From positions 1-64,000 of the forward strand of contig CAZINS010000003.1 in the NCBI GenBank assembly GCA_964540695.1: a stretch of DNA of 64,000 nucleotides, read 5' to 3'. The stretch is from DYGA01 sp964540695 (GTDB taxonomy: Bacteria > Patescibacteriota > Patescibacteriia > S139-126). Numbering within the stretch: the stretch's first letter is position 1; each line of letters starts with the position of its first letter. Positions 24,983 through 33,510 of the stretch are shown piece after piece. A model generated the notes under the pieces. The model was not told where the DNA came from, made no database searches, and saw only the letters and a program-made list of their open reading frames with translations. The translations under genes were made by a program, and so were the position numbers.

Positions 24983-25210
24983 CTAAGGAAAAATTTGTTC
25001 ACCGTTTTCTCCATATACAAAAATAGCTTTGGTGGGGCAACTTTCGGCTGAAGCAATTAAGGTCTCATCAGATAATACTTCCCAACCATTTTTAACAATG
25101 GCAATATTTTCCTCATCTAACTCGTAAGCTTCTGGGGCTACACCAACACAAGAAGCAGCGCCAATACATAATTCGCGATCGACTTCAATTTTTTTAACTT
25201 TTTCGGCCAT
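24983..25210 (-). CDS. Single-cluster ferredoxin ([3Fe-4S] or atypical [4Fe-4S])
   Basis: 75 residues. Only three Cys are available as cluster ligands: C15 and C21 in CIGAASCVGVAPEAY and C58 in ESCPTKAI. The missing middle ligand (Ala18) is typical of [3Fe-4S] ferredoxins such as those serving P450s. It carries electrons in the cytoplasm. Possible clients in the window include the desaturase; this is speculation. Monocistronic, with TGTTATAAT about 45 nt upstream. Confidence 0.87.
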   Translation of the reverse strand: MAEKVKKIEVDRELCIGAASCVGVAPEAYELDEENIAIVKNGWEVLSDETLIASAESCPTKAIFVYGENGEQIFP

Positions 25211-25270
25211 AAAAAATATATTAATTTTCTTTATAATTTTATTATAACAAAATTTAAAAAATAATCTACT

Positions 25271-26299
25271 TTACTTCACCACTAAATTTACTGGTTTTCC
25301 TTTAGTAAAGGATTTGATATTCTCCATGGTAGTATCCAAAATTCTTCGCAATGCCTCATCAGAATTAAATGCATTATGCGGTGTTACGATTACATTATCA
25401 AATTTTAACAAGATATGATCATGTAATAAAGTATTTAATTTCTCCCGAGAAGTGCGACGATCCAGTAGTTGAATTTCTTCCTTGATCAACCCCTCTTCTT
25501 CTAAAACATCTAGTCCCACTCCAGCCAATTGACCAGAAACCAAAGCTTTTATTAAAGCTTTGGTTTCTACTAAACCACCACGAGAAGTATTTAAGAGATA
25601 GCTACCCTTTTTAAACAATTTAATATTTTTTTGATTTATTAAATGATGTGTCTGTTTATTGTAAGGAACATGCAAACTTATTATATCTGCTTGTCTTAAT
25701 AATTGTTGTAAACTTACATACTTAGCTTGATAATTCTTAATTAAAGACTTATTTTTATAAACATCATAAAGCAAAATTTTCATTTGAAAACCATGAGCTA
25801 ATCTCACTACATTAGCACCAATACTACCAGTACCAACTATGCCAATAATTTTATCTTTCAAATCAAAGCCACGTAAATTTTCCAAAGAAAAATTTGATTG
25901 TTTAGTACGATTAATTGAAGGGTAAATTTTTCTTGATAAAGTAAGCAATAGTGCAAAAGTATGTTCTGCTACAGTATTTGTACCATAAAGTGGGACATTA
26001 CTAACCTTAATGTTGTATTTTTTGGCAGCCGCTAAATCAATATGATCATAACCAGTTGAACGAGTAGATAAAAATTTTAAATTAGGCAATAAAGAAAAAT
26101 GCTTTTCTGAAAAAGTTGAATTAATAAATCCGCTAACTATAGAGAAATCTTTTATTTTTTTTATTTCAGATATATTTGATAATAAAGGGAAAAAACTAAT
26201 TTTCCCAATATTTTTATCATGTAAATTTTTCTGTATATATTCTTTTTCCCATGTTTCACACCCTAAAAAGGCAATTTGATATTTTTGCATTTTTTTCAT
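25271..26299 (-). CDS. D-2-hydroxyacid dehydrogenase
   Basis: 342 residues. The NAD-binding fold has GIVGTGSIGANVVRLA near 153. The catalytic set is Arg in NTSRGGLVE near 238, Glu in DVLEEEG and His in VTPHNAFNSDEA near 305. The order and STRSTGYDHID near 80 fit D-lactate dehydrogenase-like enzymes, which would regenerate NAD+ from pyruvate in a fermenter. Substrate is not certain. An insertion of about 20 residues after DVLEEEG is like that in D-LDHs. Confidence 0.88.
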   Translation of the reverse strand: MKKMQKYQIAFLGCETWEKEYIQKNLHDKNIGKISFFPLLSNISEIKKIKDFSIVSGFINSTFSEKHFSLLPNLKFLSTRSTGYDHIDLAAAKKYNIKVSNVPLYGTNTVAEHTFALLLTLSRKIYPSINRTKQSNFSLENLRGFDLKDKIIGIVGTGSIGANVVRLAHGFQMKILLYDVYKNKSLIKNYQAKYVSLQQLLRQADIISLHVPYNKQTHHLINQKNIKLFKKGSYLLNTSRGGLVETKALIKALVSGQLAGVGLDVLEEEGLIKEEIQLLDRRTSREKLNTLLHDHILLKFDNVIVTPHNAFNSDEALRRILDTTMENIKSFTKGKPVNLVVK

Positions 26300-26303
26300 A
26301 AGC

Positions 26304-27170
26304 TCAATCGACTTTCTTAGTTGTCGTTGCTGTGCTAGTAGTGCTAGTGGAATTATAAGTACTAGTGGTACTAGCGTAAGTACTGTCTGTTAAATTATCA
26401 AATAATGATTGATTTACTAATATGGTCATGTTTCTAATTTGTTTAAAATATTCATTCAAATTTCTAACTGCAATATTTATTTCATTGGCAAAATTTTCAT
26501 TTTCCTTCAAAGCAACTAAAGCATCTAATACTTTTATTTCTCTATTTACTCTTTCCAAATAATCTTCTATTGATATTAAATAATCAACGGTTTGATTGTA
26601 ATTAGGATTAGCTTGAGCTAAGGTACTTAAATATTCATATTGTTTTGATAAAAAATCAGACAATACTCTAGCTGAGTCTAAAAAATCGGAAAAACTTTTC
26701 TCAAACTGGGTATTATTTACAGTTGAAGTGCTACTTGTGGCAGACAAAGCAATTAATAAACTATCAGTCTTTTGCTCAAACTCAGCCACTCTTTCAGTTA
26801 GTAAATTAATATCAAAAGTAACTTGAGTGTCATTAGTATTATCTTGTGGTGAAACCGTTTCCGTAGCAAAATTTGATACTATCCCTGGTGGAGTTTCGTT
26901 TGACTTGGTGGTTTTAATGCTACTTGGCATTTGATTGTCCTGCCAAATAAAATAAATTACACCGGCAAATAATAAAAATAAAATAATAAACAAAATCCAC
27001 CACCAAATATTATTTTTTGATTTTGGTTTACCAACTTTAAGTTGCTCTGATGTTTGACGGTTAACTTTATTATTTTCTATTGGCGATTTGACTGGTGTTT
27101 TCACCACCGGTTGAGTTGGGACTGCTTTATTAGTAGGTATCTTTTTTTTAACTCTAATATCTAAACTCAT
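26304..27170 (-). CDS. Single-pass membrane protein of unknown function
   Basis: 288 residues. A basic, Pro/Lys-rich cytoplasmic N-terminus (1-52), a membrane helix (about 54-74), then an external domain predicted to be helical (130-260) and a Ser/Thr-rich tail of TSTTSTATTT type. No known domain. It begins 1 nt after the bactofilin-like gene ends and is followed 4 nt later by the dehydrogenase gene, so the three form one operon. Confidence 0.65.
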   Translation of the reverse strand: MSLDIRVKKKIPTNKAVPTQPVVKTPVKSPIENNKVNRQTSEQLKVGKPKSKNNIWWWILFIILFLLFAGVIYFIWQDNQMPSSIKTTKSNETPPGIVSNFATETVSPQDNTNDTQVTFDINLLTERVAEFEQKTDSLLIALSATSSTSTVNNTQFEKSFSDFLDSARVLSDFLSKQYEYLSTLAQANPNYNQTVDYLISIEDYLERVNREIKVLDALVALKENENFANEINIAVRNLNEYFKQIRNMTILVNQSLFDNLTDSTYASTTSTYNSTSTTSTATTTKKVD

Positions 27171-27171
27171 A

Positions 27172-28320
27172 TTAATTTTCTCTAATTTTTACTTTGGCTA
27201 AACGCCAAATACTACCAAAAAGTAAAAGAAAAACTAGCCATGCAATTAAGCCACCAAACAAAGGAATAGCGAAAATAAATCGCCAGATAATTGCTCCTAA
27301 AACTAAACACCAAAATAAATAATTTTTTGAATCCTGAGTTAATTTTGGTTTTTGGTTAAGACGTTGCCAAATAAAATCTCCTAACCAAATTGCTAATAAA
27401 ATTTGTCCAATATAAAAAACTAACAAGTAAAGTAATAACAATAACATGCCTAAAGGTATGCCTATTAAACTGATAATTAACAAAAACACCACTAAAGGTA
27501 CTAAAATAAATACTACCAATCCAGGTAATAACAATTTATATTTTTCTTTTTCAATTAATCTAGGCAAGATCAATAAACGGTTACCAAACAATGTAATTAA
27601 AACCAATCCAACTAAAATTATTCCGAATAAAAATACTAACCACCAAAATATTTGACTATAAGTAATAATATTTCTTGGGGCTTGGGGTATTATATTTTTT
27701 TCATTAATCTCTCCATGTATTATCACGTCATTAGCGATTGATAATTTATTTTTTCCTGTATAATCAACATTACCCCCAATTTCACCGGGAGAGTTTATTT
27801 CTACCATGGTGGCATTTCCAATACCAACAATAACTAAACTATTTTTTATCTTAGCATCTATACTAGCCTTGCTTGTTTTGATATCAAGTCGTTCAAACTC
27901 ACCACCTATTTTCATATCTTTAGCTACTAAATAACCATGCCAATCAACAACTGCTTGGGTATCTATAACACTCGCAAAAACTGTAACATTGTGAGCAACA
28001 CTATTTTTCAATAATACTTTTTGCGCAAGTCCTCTAACCGAACCACCCACCTTAGCGTCCAAATCTATTTGACTGGCAACAAAAAAAATACTTCCTTGTA
28101 CCTCTCCACTTACTTTTATATTTTGTCCGATTATAAATAAATCACCATCAATATTGCCACTAAAATTAATATTAGTACCACTTAAAAATACGTCTTTCTC
28201 ATAATTACCCTCAATATTTAAATTTTCACCATTTACAAAGTGGTTATCGGTTATTGTCTGTGCTTGGACAGGCAAAACCAATAAAAAGCTTAATAATATA
28301 AAAAATAATATTTTTTTCAT
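27172..28320 (-). CDS. Exported bactofilin-like beta-helix protein with C-terminal membrane domain
   Basis: 382 residues. Signal peptide 1-20 (ends VQAQ). Residues 25-200 consist of short repeats such as GNIDGDLFIIGQNIKVSGEVQ, the pattern of polymer-forming bactofilins, but here outside the membrane. Residues 220-375 hold about five hydrophobic helices. Bactofilins are normally cytoplasmic, so an exported version fused to a membrane domain is a distinct architecture. Role in the envelope is inferred. Confidence 0.72.
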   Translation of the reverse strand: MKKILFFILLSFLLVLPVQAQTITDNHFVNGENLNIEGNYEKDVFLSGTNINFSGNIDGDLFIIGQNIKVSGEVQGSIFFVASQIDLDAKVGGSVRGLAQKVLLKNSVAHNVTVFASVIDTQAVVDWHGYLVAKDMKIGGEFERLDIKTSKASIDAKIKNSLVIVGIGNATMVEINSPGEIGGNVDYTGKNKLSIANDVIIHGEINEKNIIPQAPRNIITYSQIFWWLVFLFGIILVGLVLITLFGNRLLILPRLIEKEKYKLLLPGLVVFILVPLVVFLLIISLIGIPLGMLLLLLYLLVFYIGQILLAIWLGDFIWQRLNQKPKLTQDSKNYLFWCLVLGAIIWRFIFAIPLFGGLIAWLVFLLLFGSIWRLAKVKIREN

Positions 28321-28376
28321 AAATTTATTATTGATACTATTGTAACATTGCCTGACAAAAAAATAAAATAAATCAT

Positions 28377-29117
28377 TTAGGTTGGTTTTTTTGCCATACT
28401 AATCAAACTTTCAAATTTATTGTCCTGATTTATTCTTTCCTCACGACTAAAAACTTGATTCTTTTGTAAAATAAATCCAGTTTGCTCTAACAATTTACCC
28501 AACTCTCTTTTATGAAAAGCATAATAGTATCTATTTACCAAAACTTTGCCTTGCTGATTTTTCCAAGGAATAAGTAAAGCTTGTTTTTCTAAACCGCGTA
28601 GCCAATTAACCAACATTTGTTTTTTAATCTGATATTTTTTATTGGCATAATTATTCCAAAAATACCAATTATTCATCAGAAGTAATCCCCCTGGTTTAAG
28701 AACCCGGTACATCTCTTGCAACGCTTGCCAACGATTCTCTGGATGCGGTAAGTGATGTAAAACCGCTACGGCTAACAACACATCAAAAGTTTGGTCGGGC
28801 CAAGGTAACTTTCTAATATCAGCCACTTGAAAATCAGCAGTTTTAAAGTTATACTGCTGACACTTATACTTGGCAATATTAATTAGTTGACTAGAGATAT
28901 CACAACCCACATAGTCAAGTTGTTTATCAGATAATAATTGCATCATCCGACCGTTACCACAACCAACATCTAACACTTTTTGTCCTTCACTAAAATACTG
29001 TTGCCAAGTATTCATTTCTGGCCAAACCTTATATCTGGTATCAGAAAAATCTTTGGCTATTAAATCATAGCCTACTGATATCTGCTTAATTATTTTTTCC
29101 GCTTTGTTTTTTTTCAT
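28377..29117 (-). CDS. Trm9/ALKBH8-like SAM-dependent methyltransferase
   Basis: About 246 residues from the ATG at 29117. YDLIAKDFSDTRYKVWPE at the N-terminus and LDVGCGNGRM (SAM site), ADFQVADIRKLPWPD, AVAVLHHL, EMYRVLKPGG and a C-terminal RYYYAFHKREL match the Trm9/ALKBH8 methyltransferase family. That family methylates the 5-carboxymethyl group of wobble uridine in tRNA. The gene is head to head with elp3, whose product makes that substrate, which supports the call. A TTG at 29138 would add seven residues inside elp3 and is unlikely. Trm112-type partner not seen. Confidence 0.72.
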   Translation of the reverse strand: MKKNKAEKIIKQISVGYDLIAKDFSDTRYKVWPEMNTWQQYFSEGQKVLDVGCGNGRMMQLLSDKQLDYVGCDISSQLINIAKYKCQQYNFKTADFQVADIRKLPWPDQTFDVLLAVAVLHHLPHPENRWQALQEMYRVLKPGGLLLMNNWYFWNNYANKKYQIKKQMLVNWLRGLEKQALLIPWKNQQGKVLVNRYYYAFHKRELGKLLEQTGFILQKNQVFSREERINQDNKFESLISMAKKPT

Positions 29118-30734
29118 ATGAATAACCAAACTGCTCAAAAAGAAATTATCAATACTATGTTAACTTATCCACCTGCTACTGACGAGCAGTTTTTAACATT
29201 GAACAGAAAAATTTCCACTAAATATAAACTTCCTCCACAACCAAAAAATCAACTACGTTCAGTATATCAAAAGCTCATAGAAAATAAAAAAATTAAACCC
29301 AATCAAAAAATAAACGAGCTTTTAAAAGTCAGAGCTACTAGAACTTTATCTGGCGTCACCCCCATTACTGTTTTAACCAAACCTTACCCTTGCCCCGGTA
29401 AATGCATTTATTGTCCGTTGGAGCCGGGTATGCCCAAAAGTTATCTATCAACTGAGCCGGGGGCTATGCGGGCGGTGGCTAATAAATTTGATCCTTACTG
29501 GCAAGTGCATAACCGCATGCGAGCACTATATTTGAATGGTCACGAACCAGATAAAATAGAACTTTTGGTTTTAGGGGGTACCTGGTCAGCCTACCCTTGG
29601 CCTTACCAACAATGGTTTATTAAACGTTGTTTTGAAGCGGCAAACTGTTTCCCTTTTGTTTTCAACAATAAACCAATTCCTAAAAAATATCGTTCTTACA
29701 ATTTATCTCAAGCTCAAAAAATAAATGAAACTGCCACTTACCGCATTATTGGCATTACTTTGGAAACTAGACCAGATTGGGTAACTGTTAAAGAAACCAA
29801 AAGACTACGCGCTTTAGGTTGTACCAGAGTTCAACTTGGCATCCAAATATTGGATGATAAAATTTTGGATTTAATAGTCAGGGGACACCATATTAAAGAT
29901 TCAATTATCGCCACCAGACGCTTACGGGAAAATGGTTTTAAAATTGATCATCATATTATGCAAAATCTACCTGGCGCCACCCCGACAAAAGATAAAAAGA
30001 CTTTATTACAAATTTTTAATGATCCTGATTTTCGTCCAGACCAAATAAAAATTTACCCTACTATTGTCAGTAAATATGCTCCGCTTTATGAGTGGTGGCA
30101 AACAGGAAAATACAAACCTTACGCTTCTAAAAAATTATTTGATCTACTTTTAGAGCTAAAACAAATTGTGCCTTATTACTGTCGCATCAATCGTTTAATT
30201 CGAGATTTTCCTGAACAAAGCATTCAAGCCGGTAATAAAATTACCAACCTTAGGGAAATGTTACAAAACGAACTTAAAAAAAGAAATTTACGTTGTCACT
30301 GTTTACGTTGCCGTGAAGTCAGATATCAAAGTAACGACATAAATAAAAGTAAATTATTTATTGATGAATATAAAGCTGCCGATGGTAAAGAATTTTTTAT
30401 TTCCTATGAGAATGAATTACGCACCGCCGTCTATGGTTTTGTCCGTTTACGACTAAATTCAGAAAGCAACGAGGTACTGTTTCCAGAAATAAAATCTGCT
30501 GCCTTAATTAGAGAACTCCATGTCTATGGTGAACTTGTTCGGCATGATAGTAACAATAAAGACAAAGTACAACACCGAGGTTTAGGGAAAAAATTAATGC
30601 AGCAAGCGGAAATGATTGCCAAAAAACATGGCTATAAAAAAATGGCTGTTATTGCCGGTGTCGGGGTTAGGGAATATTACCGTAAAAAACTGGGTTACCA
30701 CTTGCAAGGTACTTATATGGTAAAAAAAATTTAA
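29118..30734 (+). CDS. elp3: Elp3-type tRNA uridine-34 carboxymethyltransferase
   Basis: 538 residues. The radical SAM domain carries the cluster motif CPGKCIYC (Cys 92, 96 and 99) and ALGCTRVQLGIQ. A zinc-type Cys cluster RCHCLRCREV lies near 390. The C-terminal GNAT acetyltransferase domain (about 410-538) has RGLGKKLMQQAE and ends in a Tyr-rich tail (GYHLQGTYMVKK). Elp3 makes 5-carboxymethyluridine at the tRNA wobble position from acetyl-CoA and SAM. Its ATG abuts the ATG of the divergent Trm9-like gene with no base between them. Confidence 0.93.
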   Translation: MNNQTAQKEIINTMLTYPPATDEQFLTLNRKISTKYKLPPQPKNQLRSVYQKLIENKKIKPNQKINELLKVRATRTLSGVTPITVLTKPYPCPGKCIYCPLEPGMPKSYLSTEPGAMRAVANKFDPYWQVHNRMRALYLNGHEPDKIELLVLGGTWSAYPWPYQQWFIKRCFEAANCFPFVFNNKPIPKKYRSYNLSQAQKINETATYRIIGITLETRPDWVTVKETKRLRALGCTRVQLGIQILDDKILDLIVRGHHIKDSIIATRRLRENGFKIDHHIMQNLPGATPTKDKKTLLQIFNDPDFRPDQIKIYPTIVSKYAPLYEWWQTGKYKPYASKKLFDLLLELKQIVPYYCRINRLIRDFPEQSIQAGNKITNLREMLQNELKKRNLRCHCLRCREVRYQSNDINKSKLFIDEYKAADGKEFFISYENELRTAVYGFVRLRLNSESNEVLFPEIKSAALIRELHVYGELVRHDSNNKDKVQHRGLGKKLMQQAEMIAKKHGYKKMAVIAGVGVREYYRKKLGYHLQGTYMVKKI

Positions 30735-30758
30735 ACCGCTTAAAATAAAGCGGTTTTT
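30733..30758 (+). terminator. Terminator of elp3
   Basis: AAACCGCTT pairs with AAGCGGTTT, followed by TT. It is 1 nt before the TTGACA-type promoter (30761-30766) of the next gene. Confidence 0.8.
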
Positions 30759-30828
30759 ACTTGACAAAAAAATAAAAATAGTAAATAATAATTGGTCATA
30801 TTACATTAACAAACCAAAAGAGGAAATC

Positions 30829-31158
30829 ATGGAAAGTAAAAATTCTATAAAAGTACTAAAACGAAAAGAGAAATCTTTTATTCACCTGCCAATCGAGGTT
30901 CCTACTATACTAATTGATAATCTAATCAATAAAAATGAAAAAATATTTTTGCCTGAAGCTTTTCATCATGAATTTAAAAATTTCATAGCCGAAAAAGATC
31001 CCAGTGCTTGGGTATTTATTAAAAGAGGTCTTGATGAACGTCATCAAGATAAAAATATCCGAAAATATTTAATTTTTTCCGAAACAGTTGAAGATGAATT
31101 CAACATATTCATAAAAAATTTTTCAGATAAATATCACATTAAATTAATTATAGAATAA
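30829..31158 (+). CDS. Hypothetical protein
   Basis: 109 residues, mixed charge, no membrane segment or known motif. It contains LPEAFHHEFKNF and a C-terminal part rich in Phe and Lys. Supported by promoter TTGACA (30761), ribosome site AGAGGAAA before the ATG, and its own terminator at 31163-31190. Of a kind with other small orphan genes in this window. Confidence 0.65.
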   Translation: MESKNSIKVLKRKEKSFIHLPIEVPTILIDNLINKNEKIFLPEAFHHEFKNFIAEKDPSAWVFIKRGLDERHQDKNIRKYLIFSETVEDEFNIFIKNFSDKYHIKLIIE

Positions 31159-31162
31159 TACC

Positions 31163-31190
31163 AACCCCTCAAAACTACGAGGGGTTTTAT
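31163..31190 (+). terminator. Terminator
   Basis: AACCCCTC pairs with GAGGGGTT, followed by TTAT. Confidence 0.75.
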
Positions 31191-31229
31191 ATTTGCCAAA
31201 TATATGCTCAATGAATTAAAATTACAGGC

Positions 31230-32501
31230 ATGAAACACTTACAACTATCTGACCCAGAAATATACCAAATTATCCAAAACGAACTTAAAAGACAACGTGA
31301 TGGTTTGGAAATGATAGCCTCAGAAAATTATGTCTCCCCAGCAGTGCTAGCAGCCATGGGCACGGTCTTAACCAATAAATACGCCGAAGGTTACCCAGAT
31401 AAACGTTATTACGGTGGTAATGAGTTTATTGATCAAGCAGAAAAATTGGCGATTTCCCGAGCCCAACAAATTTTTCAAGCTGAACATGTCAATGTCCAAC
31501 CTCACTCAGGTTCACAAGCCAATGCTGCTTGTTATTTAGCTTTACTTGAACCGGGTGATACAGTCTTATCTATGAGTTTATCTGAAGGTGGGCATTTGAC
31601 GCACGGACATAAAGTAAATTTTTCTGGTAAATATTACAAATTTGTTCATTATGGAGTAAATGCAAATAGCGGTTTGATAGATTTTGATGTGGTGAGAGAA
31701 TTAGCCTTGCGTCATCGGCCAAAACTTATTTTAGCCGGCGCTTCAGCTTATCCACGTATTATTGATTTTCAAAATTTTAAAAATATAGCTGACGAAATTC
31801 GTGCTTATTTAATGGTTGACATGGCACATATTGCTGGTTTAGTGGCAGCAGGATTACATCCTGATCCTGTACCACTAGCTGATGTAGTAACTGCTACTAC
31901 CCACAAAACCCTGCGCGGTCCAAGAGGAGCAATAATTTTATCTAAAAATAATAATAACTTGGAACCATTGGCTAAAAAAAACCTAGCCCAAAGTATTGAT
32001 AGTGCAGTTTTTCCTGGAATCCAAGGTGGGCCCTTGGAACATATTATCGCTGCCAAAGCCGTAGCTTTTAAAGAAGCATTACTGCCTGAATTTAAAACCT
32101 ACCAAAAACAAGTATTAAGTAATGCCCAAACTTTAGCCCAGACACTACAAGACAACGGTCTAGAACTAGTAAGTGGTGGCACTGACAATCATCTATTACT
32201 GATTGATTTAACCAACACTGGACATAGTGGCCGTGAAATAGAAACTGCTTTAGATGAAGTTGGTATTTATACCAATAAAAATACGATACCCGGCGAGCAA
32301 AGAAAACCTACTGATCCTTCAGGTTTAAGACTGGGTACTCCAGCCATTACTACCCGCGGATTAAAAGAAACAGAAACAAAATTAGTAGGAGAAATGATAG
32401 TGGAAATAATAAAAAATATTGGAGATGCTAGTATTAAAAAAAATGTCAGACAAACCGTGTTTGCTCTGACTAAAAAATTTCCCCTTTATCCAGAATTATA
32501 A
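31230..32501 (+). CDS. glyA: Serine hydroxymethyltransferase
   Basis: 423 residues, full length. The PLP lysine is in TATTHKTLRGPRGA near 228. Other family blocks are EMIASENYVSPAV, NKYAEGYPDKRYYGG, VQPHSGSQAN and LRLGTPAITTRG. It interconverts serine and glycine with tetrahydrofolate as one-carbon acceptor. Monocistronic, strong terminator. One of few amino-acid enzymes in this window. Confidence 0.97.
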   Translation: MKHLQLSDPEIYQIIQNELKRQRDGLEMIASENYVSPAVLAAMGTVLTNKYAEGYPDKRYYGGNEFIDQAEKLAISRAQQIFQAEHVNVQPHSGSQANAACYLALLEPGDTVLSMSLSEGGHLTHGHKVNFSGKYYKFVHYGVNANSGLIDFDVVRELALRHRPKLILAGASAYPRIIDFQNFKNIADEIRAYLMVDMAHIAGLVAAGLHPDPVPLADVVTATTHKTLRGPRGAIILSKNNNNLEPLAKKNLAQSIDSAVFPGIQGGPLEHIIAAKAVAFKEALLPEFKTYQKQVLSNAQTLAQTLQDNGLELVSGGTDNHLLLIDLTNTGHSGREIETALDEVGIYTNKNTIPGEQRKPTDPSGLRLGTPAITTRGLKETETKLVGEMIVEIIKNIGDASIKKNVRQTVFALTKKFPLYPEL

Positions 32502-32512
32502 AGTCAAATATA

Positions 32513-32545
32513 AAAACAGGCCCGCCAACTTGGCGGGCCTGTTTT
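32513..32545. terminator. Strong bidirectional terminator after glyA
   Basis: A 16-bp stem, AAAACAGGCCCGCCAA with its perfect complement and a 1-nt loop region, between the convergent glyA and Nudix genes. Confidence 0.85.
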
Positions 32546-32569
32546 ATATCTAAAATAATTCGACAATAT

Positions 32570-33022
32570 TTATAAATACTTTTTAAAATAATCAAAATAA
32601 TTATTAAAAGTAAAACTAAATCCTTGATGTAGCGGTTGAGGTAATTTATCTAAACGCCACCAACCAATCTCATCAATTTTTAGTGGATCATTTATTTTTA
32701 CTTCTTCTCTGTTAACTAAAATAAAAAAAGGTATAGCTAACCAATGTGTAGGTTGATTGTTATGCATCCGGAAAATACTATGGGCTGGTAATTTTTCTAA
32801 AATTTTACCCTGACAACCGTATTCCTCAGTTACTTCCTTTAAAACATTTTCTTCTGGAGTTAAACCAAATTCCAATTGCCCAGAACCAGGATCCCACTTA
32901 CCTACTTCATCGCGACATTGCTGACTTCTTTTGTGTAATAAAAAATTATTTTCCCCATCATGACAATAAAAAGGTGTACTAATGCCTATATAATCTACCC
33001 CTGGTTTCATTATTTTAACCAA
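32570..33022 (-). CDS. Nudix hydrolase with altered Nudix box
   Basis: 150 residues of Nudix fold. The box reads GQLEFGLTPEENVLKEVTEEYG: the EVTEEYG end is normal, but Leu stands where the first conserved Glu is expected and Lys replaces the Arg. Catalysis on nucleoside diphosphate derivatives is possible but the substrate is unknown. Last gene of a ddl-doxX-nudix operon; it overlaps the doxX-like gene by 13 nt. Confidence 0.78.
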   Translation of the reverse strand: MVKIMKPGVDYIGISTPFYCHDGENNFLLHKRSQQCRDEVGKWDPGSGQLEFGLTPEENVLKEVTEEYGCQGKILEKLPAHSIFRMHNNQPTHWLAIPFFILVNREEVKINDPLKIDEIGWWRLDKLPQPLHQGFSFTFNNYFDYFKKYL

Positions 33023-33510
33023 TTATTATTTTTGACTAATTTTAAATCAGACCACCATTTACCAAAACCGAAAAAGTTACCGGCCTGAAAAAACGCCAAC
33101 AACCATAAAACTAAAATATAAATTAAATGCTGATCAACAAACGGATTGGTTTTAAGTGGTAATTGTGATAAGTAAATAAAAAACATCATTAAACTCCCGG
33201 CAGTGGCGGCAATTTTCATGCCAATACCTAAAAATAATGCCAATCCTACCCCCAAAAGTCCTAACATAAAAAGCCATGCAACTATGGTGCTATCTGACAT
33301 ACTATTAAAAACTGAAGCCAGAGAACCTTGTAAATTTCCTAAATATCCTCCGGTCGGAATTCCACCTGAAATCCAGGCACGATTTTTGGGAGTTGATAAT
33401 CCCAAACCAAAGGTTTTATCCAAAAACGCCCAGAAAAAAATAAAACCTAGAAAAATTCTTAGGGCAAATAAAAATACTTTTTGATATATATTTATTGTTT
33501 GGTTAAACAT
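33010..33510 (-). CDS. DoxX-family membrane protein
   Basis: 166 residues with four membrane helices. The block LRIFLGFIFFWAFLDKTFGLG with GGIPTGGYLGN is typical of the DoxX/DoxD superfamily. These proteins are linked to quinone-dependent redox or detoxification, but specific function is unknown. Overlaps ddl upstream by 8 nt and the Nudix gene downstream by 13 nt. Confidence 0.78.
   Translation of the reverse strand: MFNQTINIYQKVFLFALRIFLGFIFFWAFLDKTFGLGLSTPKNRAWISGGIPTGGYLGNLQGSLASVFNSMSDSTIVAWLFMLGLLGVGLALFLGIGMKIAATAGSLMMFFIYLSQLPLKTNPFVDQHLIYILVLWLLAFFQAGNFFGFGKWWSDLKLVKNNNWLK

Noticed and set aside
29118..29138. TTG-start extension of the Trm9-like gene
   Set aside because: Would overlap elp3 by 21 nt with no support; the ATG at 29117 fits the conserved N-terminus.
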